This document shows positions 1 through 9,291 of a DNA stretch of 64,000 bases, in pieces (positions within the stretch are counted from its first letter, which is position 1; each line of letters opens with the position of its first letter). The notes below the pieces were generated by a model. That model made no database searches. It worked only from the letters and a program-made list of their open reading frames with translations, and was not told the DNA's origin. The translations under genes and the position numbers were made by a program. This stretch comes from PALSA-1316 sp964499365 (lineage in GTDB: Bacteria; Nitrospirota; Thermodesulfovibrionia; Thermodesulfovibrionales; UBA6898): the NCBI GenBank assembly GCA_964499365.1, contig CAZCKU010000013.1:76085-140084 (forward strand), written 5' to 3'.

Positions 1-332
1 CACAGGCCGGTATTCCAGAAGAGATGGTCATCCTCGACCCCGGCATCGGCTTCGGCAAGACCTTTGAGCATAATCTGCAGATCATCAATCGTCTCTCCGA
101 ATTCAGCATACTCGGGAAGCCCCTGCTCGTCGGCCCCTCCCGCAAGGCCTTCATCGGTAAAATTCTGGACAACGCCCCTGCCTCTGAGAGGCTTGAAGGA
201 ACAGCCGCCGCCGTAACCGCGTCGATTCTGAACGGCGCCCATATCGTGCGCGTGCATGATGTGAAAGAGATGGCAAGAGTGGCAAAGGTCGCTGACGCGA
301 TAAAGAGGGAAAGTGCTGAGACGCAACGATAG
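1..332 (+). CDS. folP: Dihydropteroate synthase, C-terminal part (cut by window edge)
   Basis: This is the 3' end of folP, the folate-pathway enzyme that joins p-aminobenzoate to hydroxymethyl-dihydropterin pyrophosphate. The reading frame is open to the window edge, in frame with codons starting at base 3, so the true start lies outside. Diagnostic C-terminal motifs are visible: DPGIGFGKT (pterin and phosphate binding), LLVGPSRKAFIG (with the SRK loop) and the closing ERLEGTAAAVTASI plus RVHDV stretch. It converges on the nuclease gene. The interval contains only a short AT palindrome (about 371-384) and no convincing terminator. Confidence 0.95.
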   Translation, partial: QAGIPEEMVILDPGIGFGKTFEHNLQIINRLSEFSILGKPLLVGPSRKAFIGKILDNAPASERLEGTAAAVTASILNGAHIVRVHDVKEMARVAKVADAIKRESAETQR

Positions 333-425
333 ACAGACCCATTCGCACCCACCGAGCAAAAAAAATCCGAATAATATTATTCCGAATTCAGCCGCTTCTC
401 GTTTACCCTCAATTAAGACGACGAT

Positions 426-1043
426 TTATCTGCGGGGATGCTGTCTGCGGTATTCTGCCGGTTCCTGCCGCAGGCCGTTTCTTCCCCAGACACCGACTCT
501 TCTTTCCCGGGCCTCACGCTGAGCTGCCGTGAACAGGCCGGCATATTTAACGTTCGGGGGAAAGGTAAAGAGCACGGCGTATCCGTCCCTGAGCATCATC
601 TCGTTGATCAGCCTGCCATCCGGGGTCCTGAGATAACCGAGGCGCCGGCCATACTTGTCCCTGTCGACAACATCGCTCTCAAAGCTAACGGTCCACGACG
701 AAGCGTCCAGGATATCCTCAAGGTGCTGCTTCGCCCTCTTCCCCCAGGGCCTCTGTGCCATCTCCGGGGCATCGATACCAATCAGACGCAGCTTCTCCGG
801 CCTGCCCCTGTCGATGATGCCGACCGTATCGCCGTCATAGACCTGTCCGACCCGTATCAGTCCTGTCCTGTGCCTGCCGGGTGCGTCCCCCGTATGCGTG
901 CCGCCGTCGGCACTCCTGTCCCAATGGCCAGGGAAAGGGGAAACAAGAAAAAGACAGAGCACAATGACAGAGCGCAGGTATCGTCTCTGCACGCGAAGAA
1001 ACACCACGCTCAAGCCGATCAATCCACAACCAGAAACGCACAC
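426..1043 (-). CDS. Staphylococcal-nuclease-like (thermonuclease) exported protein
   Basis: SNase-fold endonuclease. Visible are the beta-barrel entry motif VYDGDT, the LRLIGIDAPE strand carrying the catalytic Arg and Glu equivalents, and DKYGRRLGYL with the second catalytic Arg equivalent, so the active site looks intact. A hydrophobic stretch near residues 25-37 (VIVLCLFLVSPF) suggests a signal peptide or anchor, so it probably acts in the envelope or outside. The longest frame starts at a GTG (1043) and overlaps the methyltransferase upstream by 25 bases. A GTG 12 to 13 codons further in is equally plausible because the signal sequence is retained. It is the last gene of the minus-strand run. 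Confidence 0.85.
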   Translation of the reverse strand: MCVSGCGLIGLSVVFLRVQRRYLRSVIVLCLFLVSPFPGHWDRSADGGTHTGDAPGRHRTGLIRVGQVYDGDTVGIIDRGRPEKLRLIGIDAPEMAQRPWGKRAKQHLEDILDASSWTVSFESDVVDRDKYGRRLGYLRTPDGRLINEMMLRDGYAVLFTFPPNVKYAGLFTAAQREARERRVGVWGRNGLRQEPAEYRRQHPRR

Positions 1044-2185
1044 TTGAGATATTCTGTCTCAGGCATCGCGAGCAGGACGGGGTGGTCCATAGCCTGCGAC
1101 CGCAGCGACAGCAGGCGCAGGCTTCTTCCGGAGGAGCGTGCCGCAGAGAGAAGCAGCTCGATGAACATTTCCTTCTGCAGATGATAGGAGCAGGATGACG
1201 TAGCCAGCAGGCCGCCCGGTTTCAGCAGGCGCATGCAGGCAGCGTTCAGCTCAGTATACGCGCGGACCGCCTCCTTTATCTTTGCAGCGCTCTTCACAAA
1301 GGCAGGCGGGTCGCAGACAATAAAATCATGCGCAGCTCCCTCTGTCTCCTGCTTCTTCAGATACGCAAAGACGTCGCTGACAACAAATGCTGCCCTGCCC
1401 TGCAGGCTGTTCATCGCAGCATTCTGTTCGGCCTGCCTGACTGCACGCTCAGAGGAATCGACTCCGGTCACCCGTACCCCCGCCGAGGCTGCCAGCTGCA
1501 GGCTCCATGACCCGGTATGACAGAAGAGGTCGAGCCCGCTGCCGTGCCGCACAAGTCCTGCAAAGGCAGTCCTGTTTTCGCGCTGATCGAGAAAAAAACC
1601 GGTCTTCTGGCCCTCCATCGGGTCAACCGTAAAACGGACACCCTCCTCCCCGATGACCGGCAACGCCTCCAGACTGCCTTTGCGCAATTCCTTGTACTGG
1701 GGCAGTCCCTCAAGCAGACGGGATCGGCCGTCATTCCTCACCACGAGCGTCTCAGGATTCAGGAGTTCCTCAAGCAGTTCCAGGATAAGGTCTTTCAGCC
1801 GCTCCATCCCCGCAGTCAGGAGCTGGACGACAACACAGGACCCGTAGCGGTCGACGATAAGTCCGGGGAGATAGTCGGCCTCGCTGAAGACAAGACGGCA
1901 GTTCGCGGCATCAGACAGGAGTTCTGCCCTGAGGTCTATCGCGCGTCTCAGGCTGTTTGAGAAAAAAGTGCGGTCGAGAGGTATGTTCTGCCTGGTGAGA
2001 ATTCTGACCGCAATCAGGCTCTTCGGATTGATATACCCCGAACCGATAAAGGTTTCCTGCCGGTCATAGAGCCGGACATGGTCTCCGGGTGCGAAATCCC
2101 GGAGGTTTTCCTCTATCTCGTTCGAGAATACCCAGAGGTGACCATGCAATATTCTCCGGGACCTTTTAAGGTGGATCTTCCGCAT
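1019..2185 (-). CDS. PUA-domain class I SAM-dependent rRNA methyltransferase (RlmI-like)
   Basis: 388 aa with the RlmI/YccW layout: an N-terminal PUA domain (residues about 1-75, RRILHGHLWVFSNEI), a linking domain, then a Rossmann methyltransferase. Key sites are LDLFCHTGSWSLQLA (SAM motif I), VTGVDSSE, CDPPAFVKS (motif IV) and TSSCSYH, whose Cys is the expected catalytic residue for m5C formation. By family it methylates 23S rRNA (C1962 in E. coli); the exact target here is inferred. It starts 10 bases after the GH57 stop codon, suggesting co-transcription. Confidence 0.85.
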   Translation of the reverse strand: MRKIHLKRSRRILHGHLWVFSNEIEENLRDFAPGDHVRLYDRQETFIGSGYINPKSLIAVRILTRQNIPLDRTFFSNSLRRAIDLRAELLSDAANCRLVFSEADYLPGLIVDRYGSCVVVQLLTAGMERLKDLILELLEELLNPETLVVRNDGRSRLLEGLPQYKELRKGSLEALPVIGEEGVRFTVDPMEGQKTGFFLDQRENRTAFAGLVRHGSGLDLFCHTGSWSLQLAASAGVRVTGVDSSERAVRQAEQNAAMNSLQGRAAFVVSDVFAYLKKQETEGAAHDFIVCDPPAFVKSAAKIKEAVRAYTELNAACMRLLKPGGLLATSSCSYHLQKEMFIELLLSAARSSGRSLRLLSLRSQAMDHPVLLAMPETEYLKCAFLVVD

Positions 2186-2195
2186 GCCGTACCGC

Positions 2196-4373
2196 TCAGT
2201 ACCACATCATGGCCTCAAAGTCGGCAGTCGGTACCGTCAGGCTGATGTGTCCCCTCCATGGACATCTCTCGACCTCTTCCCCCTGCTTGCGTATCGAGAT
2301 AAAGATATTGATCTCGTCCTTTTCCTCAGCCTTCAGATCGGCAAACGGGACGGCTATCTCGAAGATCTCCTGCACGGCTACCTCTTCGAGGTCCCTGATT
2401 TTCACCCACTTGTCGCCGCTCCGTCCCGAGAGTTCGGCGACGATCCGGTCTCCCCTCAACGGAGAGCTGATCTTTATCTCCGAGGGTGCGGCGGTGATGA
2501 TCGCAAACTCCATATCCTCATCAAACTCTTCAAAAGTACCCTTCGGATCGATGCGGAGGAAAAGCGTCTCCTGGTTGAACCCGAAATAGATCGTCGATAT
2601 CAGGCTCTCCGACTTGTGCATGCTCCCGCCCGATTTCTTGACGTCGACCTGTGCCCCCTGATACCACTCGTAATAGCTGGTCACCAGCCCGTCGATCTTC
2701 GGCCTGATAAAACCCCTGATAGACAGCGAAGGGATGACCCCCCTGTCCTCGCGCAGGATCGGGACAAAGAGCTGGGCCGGGACGTCGCGGTCGATCTCCT
2801 TATAGACCTTCATAAGGTTCAGCCTGAAGAGCTCGTCGAACTCCTCCTGCGTCTCGGTGGTGTGTTCGTCGCCATACCACCAGTTCCAGTCAGATCCTTC
2901 GGCGGCATAGAGCGACTTCCAGGCCTTCTGCGTGTCTGCCCCGGGATTGATTGCCTCGAACTCGGCAAGCGCATCGCGGGTCTCGGCAAGATAGTCCCAG
3001 GACAGGTTGTCCTCTTCATGGCCGATCCATATACCGTAGTTCGAGTTGATCCATGACCCCGGGTGGAGCCTGTCGAGCGGGTCGCCCTTGCCATGGGCTG
3101 CGATATAGTCGGACACCGTCGTTGTCTGTATCCTCTGCTCCCTGCTGAGACCCTCATACAGATACAGAAAGAAATCGCGGCCGTCATTCTTGAAGTGCTC
3201 CCAGGCGTTCTCGCCGTCGAGGATAATGGTGACGAGATGGGGCCGGTTTGCAGGGAGACTCTGCCGTATGCGCAGGAGCCTGCCGATCAGGTCCTCGGCG
3301 GCATTCCTCGCGTCCCACTGCGAATAGACAAAACCGATCAGGTCGGAAAGCTGGTGGTCCCTGAAGACGATCGATACATCCTCAAACGAATGGGGACGGT
3401 AAAGCAGAGACGGGTCTGCCAGGTTCCCGGCATTATCCCTGAACCGGCGGCCGATCGAGTTCGAGAGGATGCCTTCATCGGTACCGACCCACTGAACCCC
3501 CTGCCGGGCCACCAGCCTGAGGACCTCTTCGCTCACGGATCCCTCCGAAGGCCACATGCCCGCCGGCCGGTAGTCGAAGACCTTCTCGAAATAATCCAGT
3601 CCCATGACGATCTGCCGCTCCGCGTCTTCAGGATGCCTGAACCTCTGCCGCGGGAGCCTTACCTGGGGCATGGCGACCCTGGCGATGTCCGTATCGCACA
3701 TAAGCGGAAGAATCGGGTGATAAAACGGGGTAAAGGAGAGTTCTATCTGCCGTGTGGCCGCCATCTCCCGGTAGGTAGGGATGATCTGCCTCAGGATCTC
3801 CGCCTGCTTCTGAAAGAGCAGTTCTTTTTCCTCATCCGTATAGTTATGACCCTTCTCGGTGAGAGTCCGCAGGAACGGGTCCCTGGACCTGAAGAGAGGG
3901 TCTATCCAGCAAAGGTTAAAGTATACCTGGAGGTCGCGGAAGTCACTTTCCGTAAAATATTTAATCGCACGCACCAGGTCGCTCTTGATGAGATGGGTGC
4001 CCCGCTTGACCAGCAGTTCATAGTACCGCGGAAAGGGGCGGATCATATTGTCCCAGTGCGCGAGAAAAAAGTTCTCGAGCATGAAGATCTTGTCGTCGTC
4101 CGTAAGGTCAGCCGCGCTCTTCCTGCTGATTTCGAGAAAGATGTCCCGGGCATTGTTGTCGGTATAGTCCACCAGCTGTTCGAGGAGCGACGGGACCAGG
4201 TTGAAGTTCTGCCTGATCGAAGGAAACTCCCTGAGGATCTCGACCATGTCGAGATAGTCCTTGGTGCCGTGCAGGCGTACCCAGGGAAGACGGTAGAAAT
4301 CGGTCATGGGGTCCTTGTAGAACGGCTGATGCATGTGCCAGATAAAGGCGAGGTGCAGCGGTCTATCGGTCAT
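2196..4373 (-). CDS. Glycoside hydrolase family 57 (alpha-amylase / glucanotransferase type)
   Basis: 725 aa from the chosen ATG at 4373, which begins MTDRPLHLAFIWHMHQPF. The longer frame to 4424 adds only non-conserved residues inside ftsB. GH57 motifs are clear: HMHQPF near the N-terminus, AGMWPSEGSVSEE containing the nucleophile Glu, VGTDEGIL, and ILDGENAWEHF carrying the Asp acid/base. The C-terminal third is beta-rich and matches the accessory domain of GH57 amylopullulanase-like enzymes. No signal peptide is seen, so it likely acts on cytoplasmic alpha-glucan such as glycogen or maltodextrin. It overlaps the ftsB-like gene by 11 bases, implying translational coupling. Confidence 0.9.
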   Translation of the reverse strand: MTDRPLHLAFIWHMHQPFYKDPMTDFYRLPWVRLHGTKDYLDMVEILREFPSIRQNFNLVPSLLEQLVDYTDNNARDIFLEISRKSAADLTDDDKIFMLENFFLAHWDNMIRPFPRYYELLVKRGTHLIKSDLVRAIKYFTESDFRDLQVYFNLCWIDPLFRSRDPFLRTLTEKGHNYTDEEKELLFQKQAEILRQIIPTYREMAATRQIELSFTPFYHPILPLMCDTDIARVAMPQVRLPRQRFRHPEDAERQIVMGLDYFEKVFDYRPAGMWPSEGSVSEEVLRLVARQGVQWVGTDEGILSNSIGRRFRDNAGNLADPSLLYRPHSFEDVSIVFRDHQLSDLIGFVYSQWDARNAAEDLIGRLLRIRQSLPANRPHLVTIILDGENAWEHFKNDGRDFFLYLYEGLSREQRIQTTTVSDYIAAHGKGDPLDRLHPGSWINSNYGIWIGHEEDNLSWDYLAETRDALAEFEAINPGADTQKAWKSLYAAEGSDWNWWYGDEHTTETQEEFDELFRLNLMKVYKEIDRDVPAQLFVPILREDRGVIPSLSIRGFIRPKIDGLVTSYYEWYQGAQVDVKKSGGSMHKSESLISTIYFGFNQETLFLRIDPKGTFEEFDEDMEFAIITAAPSEIKISSPLRGDRIVAELSGRSGDKWVKIRDLEEVAVQEIFEIAVPFADLKAEEKDEINIFISIRKQGEEVERCPWRGHISLTVPTADFEAMMWY

Positions 4374-4683
4374 ACTTGAAGATATACTCGTCCGGCCGTG
4401 CCAGACCGAACTCCTCACGGGCAAGCTTCTCCCTGAAGAACGGGTCCTCCTTCAGCATCTTGATCTGCGTCCTGATTTCTTCATTCTGCCTGTTCAGCTC
4501 CACGAGCTGACGTTCAAGGGTCCTTCTCGTCCTGTTCAGCTCAAGGTACCGGAAAAGGCCCATATCCCCGAAGACAAGGTTTATCGACAGGTAGATGAAA
4601 CTGAGCAGCACGAAGGTGAAGAAGATAAGCCGCTTCTTCTTCACCTCCGTCACCACCTGCTGCCTGAGAAGGTTGTTGTTCAT
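4363..4683 (-). CDS. ftsB: FtsB/DivIC-like septum formation initiator
   Basis: 106-aa bitopic protein with a short Lys-rich N-terminus, one membrane segment (about residues 20-40, FFTFVLLSFIYLSINLVFG), then a coiled coil (about 48-80, rich in L/R/E/N) and a conserved tail (FFREKLAREEFGLARPDEYIF) typical of FtsB. By family it joins FtsL and FtsQ in the divisome. Its ATG overlaps the enolase stop codon (TAATG), the common eno-ftsB arrangement, which supports the call. Confidence 0.88.
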   Translation of the reverse strand: MNNNLLRQQVVTEVKKKRLIFFTFVLLSFIYLSINLVFGDMGLFRYLELNRTRRTLERQLVELNRQNEEIRTQIKMLKEDPFFREKLAREEFGLARPDEYIFKYDR

Positions 4684-5957
4684 TACCTCAGATTGTACAG
4701 CCCCGTGCGGCCCCTGTAGACAGCAGAGTCCGCAAGCTCTTCCTCGATCACCAGGAGACGGTTATACTTGGCGACCCGCTCGCTCCGGGCAAGGGAGCCG
4801 GTCTTGATAAAGCCGGTATTGCAGGCGACCGCAAGGTCCGCTATCGTGGTATCCTCGGTCTCGCCGGAGCGGTGCGATATCACCGCGGTATAGCCGGCTG
4901 TCCGCGCCATCTCAATGGCGTCCAGGGTCTCGGTGAGTGTCCCGATCTGGTTGAGCTTGATCAGGATCGAATTGGCGACCTTCTTGTCGATACCCTTCTC
5001 AAATATTTTCGTATTGGTCACAAAGATGTCATCGCCGACGAGCTGGACCTTCTTCCCGAGCCTTGAGGTCATCATGCCCCACCCGTCCCAGTCGCCTTCG
5101 GCAAGGCCGTCCTCGATCGACAGGACCGGGTATTTCGAGATGATGCTGCCGTAGTAGTCGATCAGATGCTCATGCGACACCTTCTTACCCTCAAACGCAT
5201 AATGTCCCTTGTCATAAAACTCCGAAGCGGCAACATCAAGCGCGAGGAAGATGTCCTTGCCGGGTGTATATCCCGCCTCCCTGATCGCCTGGATAATAAG
5301 GTTGATCGCCTCTTCGTTGCTCTTGAGGTTCGGCGCAAAGCCCCCTTCGTCGCCGACCGCGGTATTCAGTCCCTTTGCCTTCAGGATCTTCTTGAGGGTA
5401 TGGAAGACCTCGGTGCCTGCCTGCAACGCAGACGAAAAATCCGCCATGCCCGCAGGCATGATCATGAACTCCTGGATATCGAGGTTGTTGTCGGCGTGGG
5501 CGCCGCCATTGAGGATGTTCATCAAAGGCACCGGCAGGACCTTTGCGTTCAGCCCGCCAATATGGCGGTAGAGCGGCTGACCCGCCTCAATCGCTGAGGC
5601 CTTGCAGACCGCAAGCGAGACCCCCAGGATCGCATTCGCCCCGAGCTTCTTTTTGTTCTCCGTGCCGTCAAGGTCGATCATCAGGTTGTCGATCAATACC
5701 TGCTCGGTCGACTCGATCCCCCGGATACGCGGCGCGATCTGTTCAAAGATATTCTTTACCGCTTTCAGCACGCCTTTGCCCTGGAACCTTTTTCCCCCGT
5801 CCCGCAGTTCAAGTGCCTCGCGTTTGCCGGTCGAGGCCCCCGAGGGCACGGCAGCCCTGCCGACTGCGCCGCTCTCAAGATAGACATCCACCTCTACCGT
5901 CGGGTTCCCCCGAGAATCAAGGATCTCCCGTGCTATGACATCGACTATTTCACCCAT
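4683..5957 (-). CDS. eno: Enolase
   Basis: 424 aa, full length, interconverting 2-phosphoglycerate and phosphoenolpyruvate. Catalytic residues fit the family: Glu204 in VGDEGGF, metal ligands Asp241, Glu282 (SIEDGLAE) and Asp309 (VGDDIF), the base Lys334 (IKLNQIGT), the SHRSGETED loop, and Lys385 (GFIKTGSLARSER). The start is supported by GGGAGGCG just upstream of the ATG. It is the first gene of a tight eno-ftsB-GH57-rlmI-like run; the gap to the upstream gene is about 30 bases. Confidence 0.98.
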   Translation of the reverse strand: MGEIVDVIAREILDSRGNPTVEVDVYLESGAVGRAAVPSGASTGKREALELRDGGKRFQGKGVLKAVKNIFEQIAPRIRGIESTEQVLIDNLMIDLDGTENKKKLGANAILGVSLAVCKASAIEAGQPLYRHIGGLNAKVLPVPLMNILNGGAHADNNLDIQEFMIMPAGMADFSSALQAGTEVFHTLKKILKAKGLNTAVGDEGGFAPNLKSNEEAINLIIQAIREAGYTPGKDIFLALDVAASEFYDKGHYAFEGKKVSHEHLIDYYGSIISKYPVLSIEDGLAEGDWDGWGMMTSRLGKKVQLVGDDIFVTNTKIFEKGIDKKVANSILIKLNQIGTLTETLDAIEMARTAGYTAVISHRSGETEDTTIADLAVACNTGFIKTGSLARSERVAKYNRLLVIEEELADSAVYRGRTGLYNLR

Positions 5958-5987
5958 GAACGCCTCCCGTATCGTAATGTAGTATGA

Positions 5988-7385
5988 TTATAAATACTGA
6001 CTGAGAAGATTTTCCACCCGTTCGGCGTCTATCTCCTTCCCGGCGAGTTCCGCACGGTTCTCAATATGCCGGAGCGTCGTCTCGAGGTAGATCTTGAAAT
6101 AGATGATTTTATCCATGATCTTCCGGAAACCCTCCCCTGAGATCGTCTCGGGTTTGACCGCATGCATATCGCTGAAGAACCGCGCAAACTCTTCGTAGTC
6201 GTCGTGCCGCAGCAGCCTGAACGTAAAGCTTTCGAAATAGGTCATGTAATTCTTCAGCGACTCAAAGGCCCGGATCCTTTCGGCGGGCCTGGCCGCCCGT
6301 GTCTCGATGAGGACCACAAAGCGGTGCAGGACGACAATGTCCTCCCGCAGACGGAGCGACTGCTGCACCTTGGTCAGGTAGCTCACAAAAAGCTCCTCAC
6401 CGCGCGTTCCCGGCTTGAAATAGCCGGCGAGCTGTACAATGCTCTGTTCGGTCAGATTCTTCAGGATGCCGTGGCTGTTCTCGATCTTGCCCCTGAAATG
6501 CGGCGTCGCCTTCTTGCGGTGGATATCCCGCAGCTCCTGATGGAAGACCCGCCGGCTCTCCATAGAAAACTGATAGGACAGGGCGTTCAGCAGATCGGCA
6601 AGGTCCTTCTCGGTAATCTTCCTGATCGCCTTCTCGACATAGGCATGAAAGGTAGTGATCTCGGACCTCAGAAGGATCAGGATGATCAGCGACGTATGCA
6701 ATGAAATCGTGCGCTGGGCGGCGACATCGATAAACCCCAGATACCGCAGAAACCTGAAAAGGTAGAGAAAGATGATCGAGATATGTTTCCGGTAATCCCG
6801 GGTACCCAGCCCCTTGACGATCTCGGAAATCTCCGCGTTGCTGATCACGTCGAACTCCGGGTTGATGTCCTTCGCAAACGGATTGAAATACCGGTTTTCC
6901 CTGATCTCCTTGTCGATCATATGCCCGATATTCGTAAAGCCCATATAGGATATCGTCCCTGACCGGAGGATGTCGGCGAGGACCCCCTTGAGGTTGATAA
7001 AGGAATCATAGAGCAGGTAAAGCCCTTTTTCGGGAGTGTCCTGTTTATACAGGTTTTCCCGGAACGAGTCCCTGTCCCGGGCGTTGAGGTACTTTGTCTC
7101 GGCAAACTTCTGGAACCAGTATGCGTTCTTTTTGCTCTCCGGTATCACGACTTCGAGTATGCCGAGGACCCGGAGGATCGCATCACGTGCCGTTGTCAGT
7201 TCGTCGTAGAAATTGCGGGTGGTGAGTTCGTCGTTCGAGGCAGTCAGGTTGTCGATCGTGAAAAAGCGGTCGAGCGCGCGCAGCAGCAGATCGAGCTCGC
7301 AGAACATCAGGCTGTTGGCGTTCTTCGAATTCGATACCCAGTCCTCGGGCAGCTCTCTCTGGATCATCCGGTCCTGTGCAGCCAT
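5988..7385 (-). CDS. Uncharacterised 465-aa alpha-helical protein
   Basis: I do not recognise this family. The protein reads as mostly helical and soluble, with many Arg/Lys/Glu/Phe residues. It has no convincing signal peptide or membrane segment, although residues about 205-245 (IIFLYLFRFLRYLGF, TSLIILILLRS) are quite hydrophobic. No catalytic or metal-binding motif stands out. It starts right after the lpdA stop codon with no gap and lies about 30 bases before eno, so it is probably translated with them. Codon use matches its neighbours, arguing against recent acquisition. Confidence 0.75.
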   Translation of the reverse strand: MAAQDRMIQRELPEDWVSNSKNANSLMFCELDLLLRALDRFFTIDNLTASNDELTTRNFYDELTTARDAILRVLGILEVVIPESKKNAYWFQKFAETKYLNARDRDSFRENLYKQDTPEKGLYLLYDSFINLKGVLADILRSGTISYMGFTNIGHMIDKEIRENRYFNPFAKDINPEFDVISNAEISEIVKGLGTRDYRKHISIIFLYLFRFLRYLGFIDVAAQRTISLHTSLIILILLRSEITTFHAYVEKAIRKITEKDLADLLNALSYQFSMESRRVFHQELRDIHRKKATPHFRGKIENSHGILKNLTEQSIVQLAGYFKPGTRGEELFVSYLTKVQQSLRLREDIVVLHRFVVLIETRAARPAERIRAFESLKNYMTYFESFTFRLLRHDDYEEFARFFSDMHAVKPETISGEGFRKIMDKIIYFKIYLETTLRHIENRAELAGKEIDAERVENLLSQYL

Positions 7386-8783
7386 CTATTTTTTCGGTGC
7401 GCCCTGTGGCACGTGCAGCGCCTCGCCATGGACATCTTCAGCCGCCTCCAGCAGCCCCTCCGCGAGCGTGGGATGCGCGTGGATCGTCTGCGCAATGTCG
7501 CGGGCGGTCAGCCCGTTCTGCATCGCAACCGCAACCTCGTGGATGAGGTCAGAGGCATGAGGCCCCATGATATGCGCCCCGAGGATCCTGTCCGACTGCT
7601 CCTCGGCGATGATCTTGATGAATCCGGCTATCTCGCCGATCGCGTGCGCCTTGCCCAGCCCCCGGAACTGAAACCGGCCGACCCGGATCTTCGTGCCGGC
7701 CGCTTCGGCCTGGTGCTGCCTCAGACCGACAGAGGCTATTTCCGGCGAGGTGAATATCGCTGCGGGGACGACACGGTAATCCATCGCCAGCCCCGCACCC
7801 ATACAGTTCTTCGCAGCCACAAGCCCCTGCCGCGTGGCCACATGCGCAAGGAGGATGCCCCCGGTCACGTCGCCCACGGCATAGACACCCGGGACATTCG
7901 TCTCCATCTTCGCGTCGACAACAATCTCCCCGCGGGGTCCCCGTGCCAGGCCAACAACCTCTGCCCCGATATTGTCGCTGTTAAACTCCCTGCCTACGGA
8001 AACCAGCACTTTTTCAGCAGCCAGCGTCCGTCCGTCGGTGAGGACGGCATGAACACCCTCTTCCCTGACGTCTACCCTGTCAACCCCGGCCCCGGTCAAC
8101 AGCACGATCTTCTTCTTCTTGAGTTCCCGCGCCAGCAGCGCCGAGATCTCGGCGTCCTCGGCCGCCACGGCCCTGTCGGCCATCTCGACCAGCGTCACCT
8201 CCGAGCCGAGCTGCCGGAAGATGCAGGCAAACTCGCAGCCGATAACACCGGCACCGATAATCAGGAGGCTTTTCGGAATTTCACCGAGAGACAGGGCCTC
8301 TGTGGACGAGATAATATTTCTGCCGTCAAACGGAAAGGAGGCAACCCGCGCCGGCCGGGACCCGGTCGCGATGATAACCTTATCGGCGGATACGGAAAAA
8401 GAGGTCCCGTCTCCGGCCGTCACGCTGATGTCGCGCGGCGACGTCAGCACCCCGCGTCCTGCCCTGAGCATGACACCGCTGCTCTTCAGGAGGGCGCGGA
8501 TGCCCTTCACCTGCGTGCTGACCACCCGGTCTTTCCTCTCGACGATCCTCGCCATGTTCGGCATGATGCTGCCGTGCAGGTCGAGACCGAACGCCTCCAG
8601 CTCCCTGGTCCTGGCCAGGAGATCGGCAGACGCGATCAGGGTCTTGGTAGGAATGCAGCCCCAGTTGAGGCAGGTACCGCCGACCTCATGGTCTTCGATC
8701 AGCGTCACGCGGGCCCCCAGCTGCGCAGCCTTGAGTGCCGCGCCATAGCCTCCCGGCCCGGCGCCGAGGACCGCAATCTCCAC
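7386..8783 (-). CDS. lpdA: Dihydrolipoyl dehydrogenase (E3 / L protein)
   Basis: 465-aa FAD disulfide oxidoreductase that reoxidises dihydrolipoamide using NAD+. Seen are the N-terminal GAGPGGYGAALKA FAD loop, the redox pair Cys38/Cys43 in GGTCLNWGCIPTK, a second dinucleotide loop (IIGAGVIGCEFA), the second FAD motif (VYAVGDVTGG) and the C-terminal His437-Glu442 dyad (HPTLAE). The start codon is GTG, overlapping the gcvH stop (TAGTG). Its neighbour gcvH suggests a role with the glycine cleavage system, but gcvT and gcvP are not in this window, so it may serve other 2-oxoacid complexes too. Confidence 0.95.
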   Translation of the reverse strand: MEIAVLGAGPGGYGAALKAAQLGARVTLIEDHEVGGTCLNWGCIPTKTLIASADLLARTRELEAFGLDLHGSIMPNMARIVERKDRVVSTQVKGIRALLKSSGVMLRAGRGVLTSPRDISVTAGDGTSFSVSADKVIIATGSRPARVASFPFDGRNIISSTEALSLGEIPKSLLIIGAGVIGCEFACIFRQLGSEVTLVEMADRAVAAEDAEISALLARELKKKKIVLLTGAGVDRVDVREEGVHAVLTDGRTLAAEKVLVSVGREFNSDNIGAEVVGLARGPRGEIVVDAKMETNVPGVYAVGDVTGGILLAHVATRQGLVAAKNCMGAGLAMDYRVVPAAIFTSPEIASVGLRQHQAEAAGTKIRVGRFQFRGLGKAHAIGEIAGFIKIIAEEQSDRILGAHIMGPHASDLIHEVAVAMQNGLTARDIAQTIHAHPTLAEGLLEAAEDVHGEALHVPQGAPKK

Positions 8784-9169
8784 TACTTGGCTTCCTCCTC
8801 GACATACTTTTCATACTCGGACGAATCCATGAGGTCTTCTGCCTCTGACGGGTTCTCCAGCTCGATCACCGCGACCCAGCCCTTGCCGTACGGGTCCTCA
8901 TTGATCACCTCGGGAGATTCCGCCAGGTCGTCATTGACCTTGACGATAACCCCGGCCACCGGGGAGATGACGGCGGACGTCGCCTTGGTCGATTCGATTT
9001 CCGATATCTCGCTGTTGGCCTCCACGGTCGTATCGACTTCAGGGAGGTCAATATAGACGATATCGCCCAGTGCCTCCTGCGCATAATCCGTAATGCCTAT
9101 CGTCCCTTTTTTGCCCGAAATGCGGACCCAGGTATGTTCTTTGTGGTACTTGAGATCATCAGGGTTCAT
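8783..9169 (-). CDS. gcvH: Glycine cleavage system H protein
   Basis: 128-aa lipoyl carrier. The lipoylation site is Lys62 in EIESTKATSAV, and the flanking hammerhead sequence (HTWVRISGKKGTIGITDYAQEALGDIVYIDLP) is typical of GcvH. It shuttles the aminomethyl group between P and T proteins and is reoxidised by the dehydrogenase encoded directly downstream. A strong ribosome site (AAAGGAGGA) precedes the ATG. The 122-base gap to mutS contains AT-rich hexamers (TATAGT, TATAAA) on the minus strand that could be a promoter, though no matching -35 is convincing. Confidence 0.95.
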   Translation of the reverse strand: MNPDDLKYHKEHTWVRISGKKGTIGITDYAQEALGDIVYIDLPEVDTTVEANSEISEIESTKATSAVISPVAGVIVKVNDDLAESPEVINEDPYGKGWVAVIELENPSEAEDLMDSSEYEKYVEEEAK

Positions 9170-9291
9170 GCTTCCTCCTTTGAAATTGCGAATGTTCTCT
9201 GCTATCTGCCCGGCTGCTCACGCCCTGCAGGACCCGGCCTGATGCGCCAGTGTTTTATAACTATAGCACTAAACAGCTCCCGGCGGAATCA

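Noticed and set aside
368..385. Terminator after folP
   Set aside because: Only a short AT palindrome without a stable stem or T run.
3063..4379. Long plus-strand frames opposite the GH57 gene (also 2184-3056)
   Set aside because: Composition-driven antisense frames; GH57 catalytic motifs are on the minus strand.
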